From assembly GCF_022374875.2 (NCBI RefSeq), contig NZ_CP092427.2, positions 1,302,001-1,366,000 of the forward strand: DNA of 64,000 bases, in the 5' to 3' direction. Position numbers and translations under genes: made by a program. The number at the start of each line of letters is the position of its first letter. The stretch's first letter is position 1. The notes under the pieces are model-generated. The model had not been told where the DNA came from. It worked only from the letters and a program-made list of their open reading frames with translations, and searched no databases. This DNA is from Mycolicibacterium rufum (GTDB lineage Bacteria; Actinomycetota; Actinomycetes; Mycobacteriales; Mycobacteriaceae). Shown here one piece after another: positions 7,811-15,294 of this stretch.

Positions 7811-8476
7811 ATGACGTCGACCGACTGCCCGCCCCTGGCGGAGCGGATCACCAAGTCGCTGCTGGGCTACGGGGTACTCGCGGGCCCCTTCTACGTGATC
7901 GTCGCGGCAGCACAGGCGGTTCTGCGCGATGGCTACGACCCCACCCGGCACTCGGTGAGCCAGCTCGCCAACGGTGACTTCGGCTGGATCCAGGTCGTCA
8001 ATTTCGTTGCGACAGGGGCGATGACGATCGCGGCGGCCGTTGGCATCGGTCGGGCGCTGCCGACGGGCCGCGCCGCCCGGTGGGCCACCGTTCTGCTCTG
8101 CGGGTACGGTGCCGGACTGGTCGCCGCCGCGGGATTGCGGGCCGACCCGTCCGACGGCTTCCCGCCGGGAACCCCGCGTGGCGTGGGTCCGATGAGTAGG
8201 CACGGCACGGGTCACCTCCTCGTCGCCGGATTGGGATTCGCCTGCTTGATCGCCGCGGGATTCGTCGTGGGCGCCGCCCTGAGGCAGCTGAACGCCGTTG
8301 GGTGGGCGTGGTTCTCGCGGATCACGGCGACCGTGTTCGCCGCGGCGTTTCTGGCCCTGGCCTCCGGGATGGGTGGCCGCGCCGCTGTCATCGCCTTCAC
8401 CGTGGCCGTCGTCTGGGTGTGGGCGTGGCTGGCGGCGATCTCGGTGATGCTCTACCCGCGCGTCGGCTCGACGTAG
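7811..8476 (+). CDS. DUF998 integral membrane protein
   Basis: A 221-residue hydrophobic protein with about six membrane helices; it matches the DUF998 family (GVLAGPFYVIVAAAQAVLRDGYDPTRHSVSQLANGDFGWIQVVNF at the start, RADPSDGFPPG in the loop before the middle helices). These proteins sit in the cytoplasmic membrane and have no assigned reaction. The ATG at 7811 follows a GAGGAGG ribosome site; an in-frame extension to 7724 runs through the operators and is rejected. Control by the divergent TetR protein is very likely. In mycobacteria such TetR/DUF998 pairs are common accessory modules. Confidence 0.8.
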   Translation: MTSTDCPPLAERITKSLLGYGVLAGPFYVIVAAAQAVLRDGYDPTRHSVSQLANGDFGWIQVVNFVATGAMTIAAAVGIGRALPTGRAARWATVLLCGYGAGLVAAAGLRADPSDGFPPGTPRGVGPMSRHGTGHLLVAGLGFACLIAAGFVVGAALRQLNAVGWAWFSRITATVFAAAFLALASGMGGRAAVIAFTVAVVWVWAWLAAISVMLYPRVGST

Positions 8477-8487
8477 CTCACACAGCC

Positions 8488-9987
8488 TCACGGCCGTCGC
8501 GGCCCTGCGTTGTCGACGCCCAGCGCCCGCCCCACCGCGGTGGCCACCTGGCCGGCGAGCCGCGAAATCGGCGGGCTGCCCGGTGTGTGAACGGCATTGG
8601 AGAGCACCACCACGTAGGTGTCGGAACGCGGGTCGATCCACAACGAGGTTCCGGTGAATCCGGTGTGGCCGAAGCTGCCCACCGGGAAGACGGCGCCGCG
8701 CGGTACCGAATAGCCGGTGTCGATGTCCCACCCCAGGCCGCGCAGATTCTGCCCGCGCACAGCCGGATACCGCGCAGCGATCAGCCGATCGGCGGAAGGC
8801 CCAGCCGAGTAACGCGATTCGTGATCCGCGCGGTCGGCGTCCGCGATCTGGCGCGGCGAGTTGCCGGGCTGGGCGGCGCCCGTCATCGCCCGCAGTGTCG
8901 CCTGCGAGAGCGGAAATGCGCTCGGCCGGCCGGCGAGCCGGTCGAGAAGACCTTGGGCGAACAGGCCGATATCGGCCGCGGTGGAGAACACACCGGCGTG
9001 ACCGGCGACGCCGCCCATGCGGCGTGCCGTGGGATCGTCGACGACACCGCGCAGGAGTTGGCCGAAGTGCGGATTCGTCGCGGGGTTCCGCGCGCTCTCC
9101 TCGTCTCTGCGCGTCGGCGCGATACGCCCGAGCAACCGGGCGTTGCGTGCCGTGGGGCCCGCGGTGGGCAGGAACCTGCTGTCGGTCATCCGCAACGGCT
9201 CGAACACGTGCCGCTCGACGTAGACGTTCTCGGGTTGGCCGGTCACCGTCTCGATGAGCGCGCCGAGCAGAAGGAAGTTGATGTCGGAGTATCGGAATGC
9301 GGCGCCGGGAGCCGTCGTCAGCGGCATGGACAGGGCGCGGCGGATGCCCTCCGCCTTGTCGGCCCGCGCCAGTCCCCACGGGTCGTCGAGGTCGACGTCC
9401 GCCGGCTCACCGGAGCTATGGGTGAGCATCATGCGCACGGTGACCTGCGCGCGTTGCGGATCGCGGGACCGGTTGAAGGCAGGCAAATACGCCTGCACCG
9501 GATCGTCGAGGCGGACGGCGCCGCGTTCGCAGAGCTGCATGACCGCGGTCGCCGTCGCGAGGACCTTGGTCAGCGACGCGACGTCGAAGACCGTGTCCTC
9601 GGTCATCGGCTCGGCCGGGCCGGGCGTTCCGTCGGGGGCCGGCTCACCCGGCAGCGTCCGCGCGCCGTACGCCCGGCGGAACACCACGTGGCCGACGTGG
9701 CCGACGAGCACCACGGCACCCGGTAGGCGGTGGGCCGCGATGGCAGCGTCGACCAGTGCGGACACACCCGGCAGGTCGGGAGTGGGACGGTCGGTGTGCG
9801 GGCGACTCGGTGCCGTCTGCTCGGTGCGGACCACCGCAGCGCGGACCTCCACCCCCGGCGGCGACGGCGCCGCGAGAGTGATGGCCGCAGTGCCCAGCGC
9901 GGCCGCCACCCGGATCCAGCGGATGACGGGGGTGGCGGAACCGAGAAGCACCCCATCGAGAGTGCCAACGCGGACGCGCGCGGGCAA
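8488..9987 (-). CDS. secreted beta-lactamase-fold serine hydrolase
   Basis: A protein of up to 499 residues of the beta-lactamase/class C penicillin-binding superfamily. Motif 1 is SLTK (S-x2-K, in VFDVASLTKVLATATA), motif 2 is YSD (FRYSDINFLLLG) and motif 3 is HTG (FGHTGFTG). The N-terminus carries a hydrophobic stretch (IRVAAALGTAAITLAAPSPPG) that acts as signal peptide or anchor. Such proteins hydrolyse esters, amides or D-amino-acid peptides; the substrate cannot be told from sequence. The start is uncertain: the frame opens with TTG at 9987, and GTG codons slightly downstream are possible. It is divergent from the DUF1906 gene at 10008 with almost no gap. Confidence 0.82.
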   Translation of the reverse strand: MPARVRVGTLDGVLLGSATPVIRWIRVAAALGTAAITLAAPSPPGVEVRAAVVRTEQTAPSRPHTDRPTPDLPGVSALVDAAIAAHRLPGAVVLVGHVGHVVFRRAYGARTLPGEPAPDGTPGPAEPMTEDTVFDVASLTKVLATATAVMQLCERGAVRLDDPVQAYLPAFNRSRDPQRAQVTVRMMLTHSSGEPADVDLDDPWGLARADKAEGIRRALSMPLTTAPGAAFRYSDINFLLLGALIETVTGQPENVYVERHVFEPLRMTDSRFLPTAGPTARNARLLGRIAPTRRDEESARNPATNPHFGQLLRGVVDDPTARRMGGVAGHAGVFSTAADIGLFAQGLLDRLAGRPSAFPLSQATLRAMTGAAQPGNSPRQIADADRADHESRYSAGPSADRLIAARYPAVRGQNLRGLGWDIDTGYSVPRGAVFPVGSFGHTGFTGTSLWIDPRSDTYVVVLSNAVHTPGSPPISRLAGQVATAVGRALGVDNAGPRRP

Positions 9988-9994
9988 GAGCGCC

Positions 9995-10000
9995 TAGCAT
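9995..10000 (+). promoter_or_regulatory. -10 element implying a leaderless DUF1906 transcript
   Basis: TAGCAT fits the mycobacterial -10 pattern TAnnnT and ends seven bases before the ATG at 10008. Transcription would start at or next to the A of the ATG, giving a leaderless mRNA, which agrees with the absence of any Shine-Dalgarno sequence. Confidence 0.5.
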
Positions 10001-10007
10001 CGCCCAG

Positions 10008-10766
10008 ATGACGATGTCGCGACGGCAGGCCCTTCGATTCGCCGCGGCGGCACCGCTGGTCCTGGCCGCGCCCGTCTCGATGACTCCGACCGCGTCCGCG
10101 GCGCCCACCCAGCTCATCGACTTCACGGAGCGGCTGGTGTGGCCGGAGCAGATCAAGGCGGCTGGCTACGCGGGAGCACTCGTGTACGTCTCGGAGCTAC
10201 GGCCCGGCGCAGACTTCGACTTCAAGCCCGTCACCCGGGAGTACGCCGACAGGATGCGCGCGGCAGGCCTGCACATCGTGAGTTGCTACCAGTACGGCAA
10301 GCCCGGGTGGCCCACCCCGTCGGACTTCACCCGGGGATACACCGGCGGCGTGGCCGATGCGCAGACCGCCCTGCGCCTGCACGGTGCCGCGGGGGGACCC
10401 GACACCGCACCGATCTTCTTCAGCGTCGACGAGGACATCGACTCCGACACCTGGAAGACGCTCGCGGTGGACTGGTTTCGGGGAATCGGATCGGTGCTGG
10501 GGGTCGAGCGCACCGGAATCTACGGCCACGCCCTGGCGTGCGGTTGGGCGATCGGCGACGGGGTGATCGGGCACTCGACGACTCCGGGCCACCGGTGGGC
10601 GTGGCAGACGAAGGCGTGGTCGCAGGGCGCCCGCGAACCCGCCGCGGTGTTGTTCCAGAGCGCGGTCAACACCGCATCGACGCCGGGCCCGCTGATCGGC
10701 GACATCCACGTCGACACCGACGACGTACTCGCCGACGACTTCGGACAGTGGGACCTGGCGCGGTGA
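10008..10766 (+). CDS. Tat-exported DUF1906 glycoside-hydrolase-like protein (Rv2525c type)
   Basis: A 252-residue protein with a twin-arginine signal (MSRRQALRF, hydrophobic core, cleavage after TASA-A) and a DUF1906 domain, a TIM-barrel related to GH25-type hydrolases. Family traits seen are the opening LIDFTERLVWPEQIKAAGYAGALVYVS, the acidic motif FFSVDEDID and IYGHALACGWA. Rv2525c of M. tuberculosis is a Tat substrate with the same domain, and its loss alters cell-wall behaviour and beta-lactam sensitivity; this gene looks like a paralogue or relative. A -10 element seven bases upstream suggests a leaderless mRNA. It is divergent from the beta-lactamase-fold hydrolase, so both neighbours are envelope-directed. 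Confidence 0.82.
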   Translation: MTMSRRQALRFAAAAPLVLAAPVSMTPTASAAPTQLIDFTERLVWPEQIKAAGYAGALVYVSELRPGADFDFKPVTREYADRMRAAGLHIVSCYQYGKPGWPTPSDFTRGYTGGVADAQTALRLHGAAGGPDTAPIFFSVDEDIDSDTWKTLAVDWFRGIGSVLGVERTGIYGHALACGWAIGDGVIGHSTTPGHRWAWQTKAWSQGAREPAAVLFQSAVNTASTPGPLIGDIHVDTDDVLADDFGQWDLAR

Positions 10767-10781
10767 TCTCTGCGTGCGGGG

Positions 10782-11108
10782 TCACGGGTTGGCGTCGGAC
10801 GCCGCGGCGTGGACGGCGACGATTTCTGCGAGCCCGCTGACCCGCAGGGTGGTCATCAGCAGCGGCGGGGCGATGAGGGTCGCGATGTGATCGGCCGACG
10901 CATAGAGGGCGTTGATCGCAGCGCTGTCGAGATAGGCGACCCCGGCCATATCGACGACCAACGGCATGGCGCGCCGCGCCGCCTCGGCGCCGGCGTCGGC
11001 GAGGGCCTGGCGGAAGGCCGCGATGTTGCTGAGATCGATCTCCCCTGTGACGGCGAAACGCAGGGTCCCGTCGTCGGCGGTGATGTCGACGGTGAGCGAT
11101 GTGGCCAT
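10782..11108 (-). CDS. STAS-domain anti-anti-sigma factor antagonist
   Basis: A 108-residue protein made of one STAS domain (residues about 5-100). The motif AYLDSAAINALY contains the serine position (DS) that is phosphorylated in SpoIIAA/RsbV proteins; the usual DSxG reads DSAA here. In partner switching the unphosphorylated form binds an anti-sigma kinase and frees the sigma factor. Its ATG overlaps the TGA of the phosphatase/kinase gene by one base (TGATG), so the two are translationally coupled and surely act together. The cognate sigma factor is not in the window; SigF is a candidate because a SigF-type promoter precedes the operon. Confidence 0.85.
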   Translation of the reverse strand: MATSLTVDITADDGTLRFAVTGEIDLSNIAAFRQALADAGAEAARRAMPLVVDMAGVAYLDSAAINALYASADHIATLIAPPLLMTTLRVSGLAEIVAVHAAASDANP

Positions 11109-13609
11109 CAGAGGATCCTCGCGGAGAGATGAACGGTGGTTCCGGAAGCGCCGTGGTCGAGCGTGACGTCGTCCATCAGCAGTCGCATCAACGCGACGCC
11201 ACGCCCACGGGCCGGATCAGGAAGTGCGCGCGGCACTTTCCACACCCCACGGTCCGTGACGGTCACATGCACCGTGTCGGCATGGGCCGTCGCGAGCAGC
11301 GTCACTCTGCCGTGCGGTCGATCACGGTGCCCGTGCTCGATCGCGTTCGCGACGGCCTCTCCGGTGGCGACGAGCACGTCGACCACCTGTTTCGGGCCGA
11401 CGCCGACCCGTTGCAACCACTCCCGCAGCGCCGTGCGGGCGACGGCGAGATGGTCGACGTGGGCCGGGATGGTCTGCCTCAACGGGGCCGGCGGCCGGCA
11501 CACCAGCAGGACGACATCGTCGTGATATCCCCCCTCCGGCGCGAGACCCGACATCATGACGTCGACCAGACCGTCGAGGGCGGTGTCGCGGTAGTCCGCG
11601 AGCATGCTGATCGCCTCGGAGATACCGTCTTCCAAGGGTTTTCCACGACGTTCGATCAGGCCGTCGGTGTAAAGCATCAGCGTCGCTCCGGCCGGCACGG
11701 TGATCCGCGCTTCCGGGCGGGGGCGGCCTACCCGCACGCCCAGGGCGATGGTGTGACCCCGGTCCAGGACGTCGGCCGTCCCGTCGGCGCGCACAAGGAT
11801 CGGCGGCGGGTGACCGGCACTGGAATACACCAGTTCGCCCGTGCCCGTGTCGAGGATCGCGCACACCGCGGTGGTGCACAGCGCGCCGGGAAGCCGCGCG
11901 GCGAACCGGTCGAGCCGCGACAGCGCGGCGGCCGGGCTGGGATTGTCGAACAGCAGCGCGCGACAGGCGCTGCGGACCTGACCCATCACCGTGGCTGCGG
12001 TGAGGCCGTGCCCGACACAGTCGCCGACGATCATCGCGATGCGGCCGTCTTCGAGATCGACCACGTCGTACCAGTCGCCGCCGACCTGCAGAGGAGGGCT
12101 CGCCGCCTGGTACCGCGCGAAGAATCCGCGGGGCAGATCATCAGGGCCCAGGATCGCGTGCTGCAGCGCCAGCGCGGTCTCGCGCTGCTGGTCGACCTGG
12201 TGCACGCGCTGCAGACCGTGGCTGAGCCTGCCGGCGAGCACGGTGAGCAGCGTCTGGTCCTCGAGGGTCAACGGGCGCTGACCGGTGAGCTCGATCCAGA
12301 CGACGAGCACGCCGTCGGGGTGCTGCATCGCAACGGCGACCGTGCCGGGCCGGGCGGTGACCGGGGTGAGCAGATCGCCGTCCCGCAACGTTTCGAGTGC
12401 GCGCTGCATGTCGTCGTCCAGATCGGCCCATCGCAGCGACGCCTGGTCGGAGACCACGGCGGGTTCGGCGCCGGCGTCGGCGCGCTGATCGGCGAAGGTC
12501 ACCGCCAGTACGCGGCGCGCCCGCCAGAGACGGCGCAGCTCGTCCACGGCGGCCTTCAGCGCCCCGTCGACCGTATCGGCCTGCGCGAGTTCGCGATTGA
12601 GAGCGTGCTCGCGGCTGGCCGCCAAGGCGAGCGCGATCGCCGCGTGCCGGGCGAAATCGCTGACCAACTCGAGATAGTCGTTGTCGAAACGGGGCTGATG
12701 GGGCCGGCGGGCGACGGCGATGACGCCGAGCACCGTGTCGTCGGCGATCAACGGCATCACGATCGCCGAGCGGTCACCGACATCGGTGAAGCCCTCGATC
12801 GGATACTGGAAAGAGTCGGTGATCAGAGGAAGTCCCCGACGCGCGACGCCGCCGGTGGTGGATCCGTCCATCGGAACCTGCCGACCGATCACCTCGGAGG
12901 CGTACCGTCCCGCGGTCGCGGCGACCACCAGCGTCGCCACCTGATCGGCGGGGAGATCGGGCTCCTTGGGTACCAGCAGGATCGCCTGCTCGGCGTCGGC
13001 CAGTTCCAGTGCCAGGCGGACGATCAGCTGTAACGGGCCGGTCTGTGGGTCGCTGGACAGCAGCGCGGTGGTGATTTCCCGGCTGGCCTTGGTCCACTTG
13101 GCGGCCTCCCGTTCCCGTTCGAACAGGCGCGCGTTGTCGATCGCCGCCGCCGCCGCGGTGGCCAGCGCCCGCACCGCGCTCTCCTGGAAGTCCGAGAACG
13201 TCCGGTCCGGCCGGTCGTCGAGAAGATAGAGGGTGCCGAAGTCGTTCTCCCGCACGATGATCGGCACCGCGAGGACAGCGCGCACGGGCAGATCGCCCAG
13301 CCGCAGTACGGGATCCGGCCGCCGCACTCTCAGATCGGTGAGACGCAGCCCCTCTCCGACCGTCATCGAGGAGAGCTGGTGCGCAGCACTTTCGTCGATT
13401 CCCTCACAGACGAAGCTCGACAACACGCCGTGGGCGTCGCGAACTCCCAGCGCCCCGTAACGGGCGGCGCTGAGTTCCATCGCCGCACTGACGATGCGGC
13501 GCAGCGTCACGTGCAGGTCCAGGTCTGATCCGATGCCGACGATGACCCGCACGAGGTGCGCGGCGTCGTCGCGTGCTGCGACCAGTTCGGCTTCGCGGCC
13601 GGCGCTCAC
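11108..13609 (-). CDS. GAF-GAF-SpoIIE phosphatase-HATPase partner-switch regulator with DosS-like head
   Basis: An 833-residue cytoplasmic protein with four modules. GAF domains span about residues 20-160 and 185-330. A linker region follows. A SpoIIE/RsbU PP2C phosphatase (about 490-690) has metal-site motifs GGDWYD, VGDCVGHG, YTDGLIERR and HDDVVLL. A C-terminal RsbW-like HATPase (about 700-830) has an N-box (EAVANAIEHGH) and a G-box (GRGVALMRLL). It can thus in principle both phosphorylate and dephosphorylate a STAS partner, which is encoded next with a one-base overlap. The GAF pair resembles the DosS/DosT sensor head (ARYGALGVRD, VPIIVRENDFGTLYLLDD, AIDNARLFE), but the loop that carries the haem histidine in DosS is shortened and lacks that residue. 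GTG start; SigF-like promoter 44-67 bases upstream. Confidence 0.88.
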   Translation of the reverse strand: MSAGREAELVAARDDAAHLVRVIVGIGSDLDLHVTLRRIVSAAMELSAARYGALGVRDAHGVLSSFVCEGIDESAAHQLSSMTVGEGLRLTDLRVRRPDPVLRLGDLPVRAVLAVPIIVRENDFGTLYLLDDRPDRTFSDFQESAVRALATAAAAAIDNARLFEREREAAKWTKASREITTALLSSDPQTGPLQLIVRLALELADAEQAILLVPKEPDLPADQVATLVVAATAGRYASEVIGRQVPMDGSTTGGVARRGLPLITDSFQYPIEGFTDVGDRSAIVMPLIADDTVLGVIAVARRPHQPRFDNDYLELVSDFARHAAIALALAASREHALNRELAQADTVDGALKAAVDELRRLWRARRVLAVTFADQRADAGAEPAVVSDQASLRWADLDDDMQRALETLRDGDLLTPVTARPGTVAVAMQHPDGVLVVWIELTGQRPLTLEDQTLLTVLAGRLSHGLQRVHQVDQQRETALALQHAILGPDDLPRGFFARYQAASPPLQVGGDWYDVVDLEDGRIAMIVGDCVGHGLTAATVMGQVRSACRALLFDNPSPAAALSRLDRFAARLPGALCTTAVCAILDTGTGELVYSSAGHPPPILVRADGTADVLDRGHTIALGVRVGRPRPEARITVPAGATLMLYTDGLIERRGKPLEDGISEAISMLADYRDTALDGLVDVMMSGLAPEGGYHDDVVLLVCRPPAPLRQTIPAHVDHLAVARTALREWLQRVGVGPKQVVDVLVATGEAVANAIEHGHRDRPHGRVTLLATAHADTVHVTVTDRGVWKVPRALPDPARGRGVALMRLLMDDVTLDHGASGTTVHLSARIL

Positions 13610-13652
13610 CGGTCACCGCTCACGGACGTCCCTCCCCTCACCGGGGCAGCGG

Positions 13653-13676
13653 TACCCCCTCCCGCCGCGGCGAAAC
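13653..13676 (-). promoter_or_regulatory. SigF-type promoter of the GAF-SpoIIE/STAS operon
   Basis: On the minus strand GTTT (13676-13673) is followed after exactly 15 bases by GGGTA (13657-13653). This fits the mycobacterial SigF consensus (GTTT, 15-17 bases, GGGTA). The -10 lies 44 bases before the GTG at 13609. A SigF promoter in front of a partner-switching operon suggests a feedback loop. Confidence 0.62.
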
Positions 13677-13766
13677 GTCGAATCAATTGTCATCGCCGTC
13701 AACGGAAACCGGGATGATGGGGCGGTGCGGGACTACTGCTGTGTCGCCTGACGTGGCGTCGCCGAC

Positions 13767-14339
13767 TCAGGCGCTGAGCTGCTCGACGAGGAGCCGGAGA
13801 CGGTCGGCTTCGTGCCCGGTACGGAGCCGACCGGACCGACCGAGGGTGACCAGGCCATGCACCGTGGCCCAGAGGACTTCGGTGAGCGTGTCGACGTCCT
13901 GCCCGTCCGCGACGAGGGCCACCGACTGGTGCAGTTCGGAGAAGGCGGCCCTCAGCGCGGGCGGTGTCTCGTCGTCGGCGAATCGAAGGGTGGTGACGCG
14001 GGTGAACATCGCGTCGTACACCGCCGGGTTGGCGTGGGCGAAATCCAGATAGGCCCGGACAGTCCGGGTCACCACCTCCGCCGGCGAGTCGGCCTCCGCG
14101 CGGGCGGCCCGGAGGGCGCGAGCGAGCTCGGCGAACCCGTCGAGAGCGACCGCCTCGGCGATCTGCTCCATACCGTGAAAGTGCTTGTACAGCACCGGTT
14201 GGCTGTACTCGATCTCGGTCGAGAGCCGGCGGGTGGTGACCGCCTCCCAGCCCTCGGCCTCGGCCAGGGCGCGCGCCGTGGAGACGATGAGGTCCCGGCG
14301 GGCGGAACGCTCACGCGCGCGCCGATCTTCGATGGCCAT
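13767..14339 (-). CDS. TetR-family repressor, divergent from an HbpS-like gene
   Basis: A 190-residue TetR regulator. The DNA-binding region (RRDLIVSTARALAEAEGWEAVTTRRLSTEIEYSQPVLYKHFHGMEQIAEAV in outline, about residues 15-62) has the usual YSQPVLYKHF recognition helix. The C-terminal domain resembles the WHG-type TetR ligand domain (AYLDFAHANPAVYDAMF, then ELHQSVALVADG and TLTEVLWATVHGLVTLGRSGRL). The start at 14339 (MAIEDRRARERSARRD) is favoured over a frame six codons longer because the protein then begins like relatives. The gene is divergent from the HbpS-like gene with 81 bases between them, containing a TAGCGGCGCTA palindrome. Effector unknown. Confidence 0.83.
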   Translation of the reverse strand: MAIEDRRARERSARRDLIVSTARALAEAEGWEAVTTRRLSTEIEYSQPVLYKHFHGMEQIAEAVALDGFAELARALRAARAEADSPAEVVTRTVRAYLDFAHANPAVYDAMFTRVTTLRFADDETPPALRAAFSELHQSVALVADGQDVDTLTEVLWATVHGLVTLGRSGRLRTGHEADRLRLLVEQLSA

Positions 14340-14366
14340 GGCGCACGATATCACCACTACTGAATC

Positions 14367-14377
14367 TAGCGGCGCTA
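14367..14377. promoter_or_regulatory. candidate TetR operator, TAGCG-G-CGCTA
   Basis: A perfect 11-base palindrome midway between the divergent TetR (14339) and HbpS-like (14421) starts. Position suits an autoregulatory operator, but it is short and single, so the assignment is tentative. Confidence 0.35.
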
Positions 14378-14420
14378 TCGTCGGCTACCCGGCGCACCGA
14401 CACCGGGCTATGTTGTGCCG

Positions 14421-14822
14421 ATGAGCGTCGACCTGGCCAACGCCCAGCGAATGATCGCCGCCGCGCACGCCGAAGCGCAACGACGCGCGATCCTGGTGTC
14501 GGCGGCCGTCGTCGACGCGGGCGGCAACCTGGTCGCGTTCGGCCGGATGGACGGCGCCGAGATCGCCGGCCCGGTGCTGGCCGTGGACAAGGCGTACACG
14601 GCCGTCGCCAACCGCATCGCCACCTCCGAGCTCGCGACGCTGGCCGCGCCGGGCGGAGAACTCTTCGGCCTGCACGCCAACGGCGGCGGCCGGTTCGTCA
14701 TCTTCGGCGGGGGTGTGCCCGTCACGGTCGACGGCGTCGTCGTCGGCGGCGTCGGGGTCAGCGGCGCGAGCGCGGCCGAGGACGAAGCCTGCGCTCTGGC
14801 CGCCCTGACGTGTCTGGGCTGA
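14421..14822 (+). CDS. HbpS/GlcG-family (DUF336) protein
   Basis: A 133-residue protein of the GlcG/HbpS family (formerly DUF336): ANAQRMIAAAHAEAQRR, then VVDAGGNLVAFGRMDGA, then DKAYTAVANR, and the glycine-rich end GGGVPVTVDGVVVGGVGVSGASAAEDE. Members form octamers and some bind haem or corrinoids; others sit in glycolate or diol degradation operons without a known reaction. There is no signal peptide here, so it is cytoplasmic. TATGTT, a TAnnnT -10 element, ends six bases before the ATG and suggests a leaderless mRNA. Control by the divergent TetR protein is likely. Confidence 0.85.
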   Translation: MSVDLANAQRMIAAAHAEAQRRAILVSAAVVDAGGNLVAFGRMDGAEIAGPVLAVDKAYTAVANRIATSELATLAAPGGELFGLHANGGGRFVIFGGGVPVTVDGVVVGGVGVSGASAAEDEACALAALTCLG

Positions 14823-14835
14823 GCGGTGAGGGTAT
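14810..14835 (+). promoter_or_regulatory. possible SigF-type promoter of the PPOX gene
   Basis: GTGT (14810-14813), 16 bases, then GGGTAT (14830-14835). The -10 is a perfect SigF match, but the -35 has one mismatch (GTGT for GTTT). It ends 36 bases before the ATG at 14872 and overlaps the end of the HbpS-like gene. Confidence 0.35.
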
Positions 14836-14871
14836 AGCGGTTCGACGCCCCATCGATCGAGAGGACACGCG

Positions 14872-15294
14872 ATGTCGCCGCTGTCGGATTCCGCCAAGCA
14901 GATGCTCGCCAAGCCCAACCCGGCCGTGATCAGCACCGTGCGATCGGACGGCCAGCCGGTGTCCGCCGCGACGTGGTACCTGCTGCGCGACGAGCACCTG
15001 CTGGTCAACATGGACTGCGCGCGAAAGCGCCTCAAGCACATGGAGAAAGATCCACGCGTCTCGCTCACCGTGCTCGACGACGGTGACTGGTACACCCACG
15101 TCACGGTCATCGGCCGCGTGGTCAGGATGTACGACGACGAGGGGCTCGCGGACATCGACGCGCTGTCTCGGCACTACACCGGTCAGGAGTATCCGCAACG
15201 CGACCGGCCGCGGATCAGCGCCCTGATCGAGGTCGACCGCGTGCACGGCTGGGGTTCGCAGAAGAACAACGATCAGCCCGACGGCCGGGAGTAG
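14872..15294 (+). CDS. PPOX-class (split-barrel) flavin/F420-dependent oxidoreductase
   Basis: A 140-residue protein of the pyridoxamine-5'-phosphate-oxidase-like split barrel. It resembles the Rv1155-type mycobacterial F420- or FMN-binding reductases: NPAVISTVRSDGQPVSAATWYLL, then LLVNMDCARKRLKHMEKDPRVSLTVLD, then WYTHVTVIGRVVRM. The cofactor cannot be settled by eye; F420 is favoured because the RKRLKHMEKDPRV segment is typical of F420-binding members. The ATG has a GAGAGGA ribosome site. Its 3' end overlaps the end of convergent aspA by 22 bases. Confidence 0.82.
   Translation: MSPLSDSAKQMLAKPNPAVISTVRSDGQPVSAATWYLLRDEHLLVNMDCARKRLKHMEKDPRVSLTVLDDGDWYTHVTVIGRVVRMYDDEGLADIDALSRHYTGQEYPQRDRPRISALIEVDRVHGWGSQKNNDQPDGRE

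Noticed and set aside
11108..13609. Haem-binding oxygen sensor by analogy with DosS
   Set aside because: The loop carrying the proximal histidine in DosS is shortened and has no histidine here, so haem ligation is not supported.
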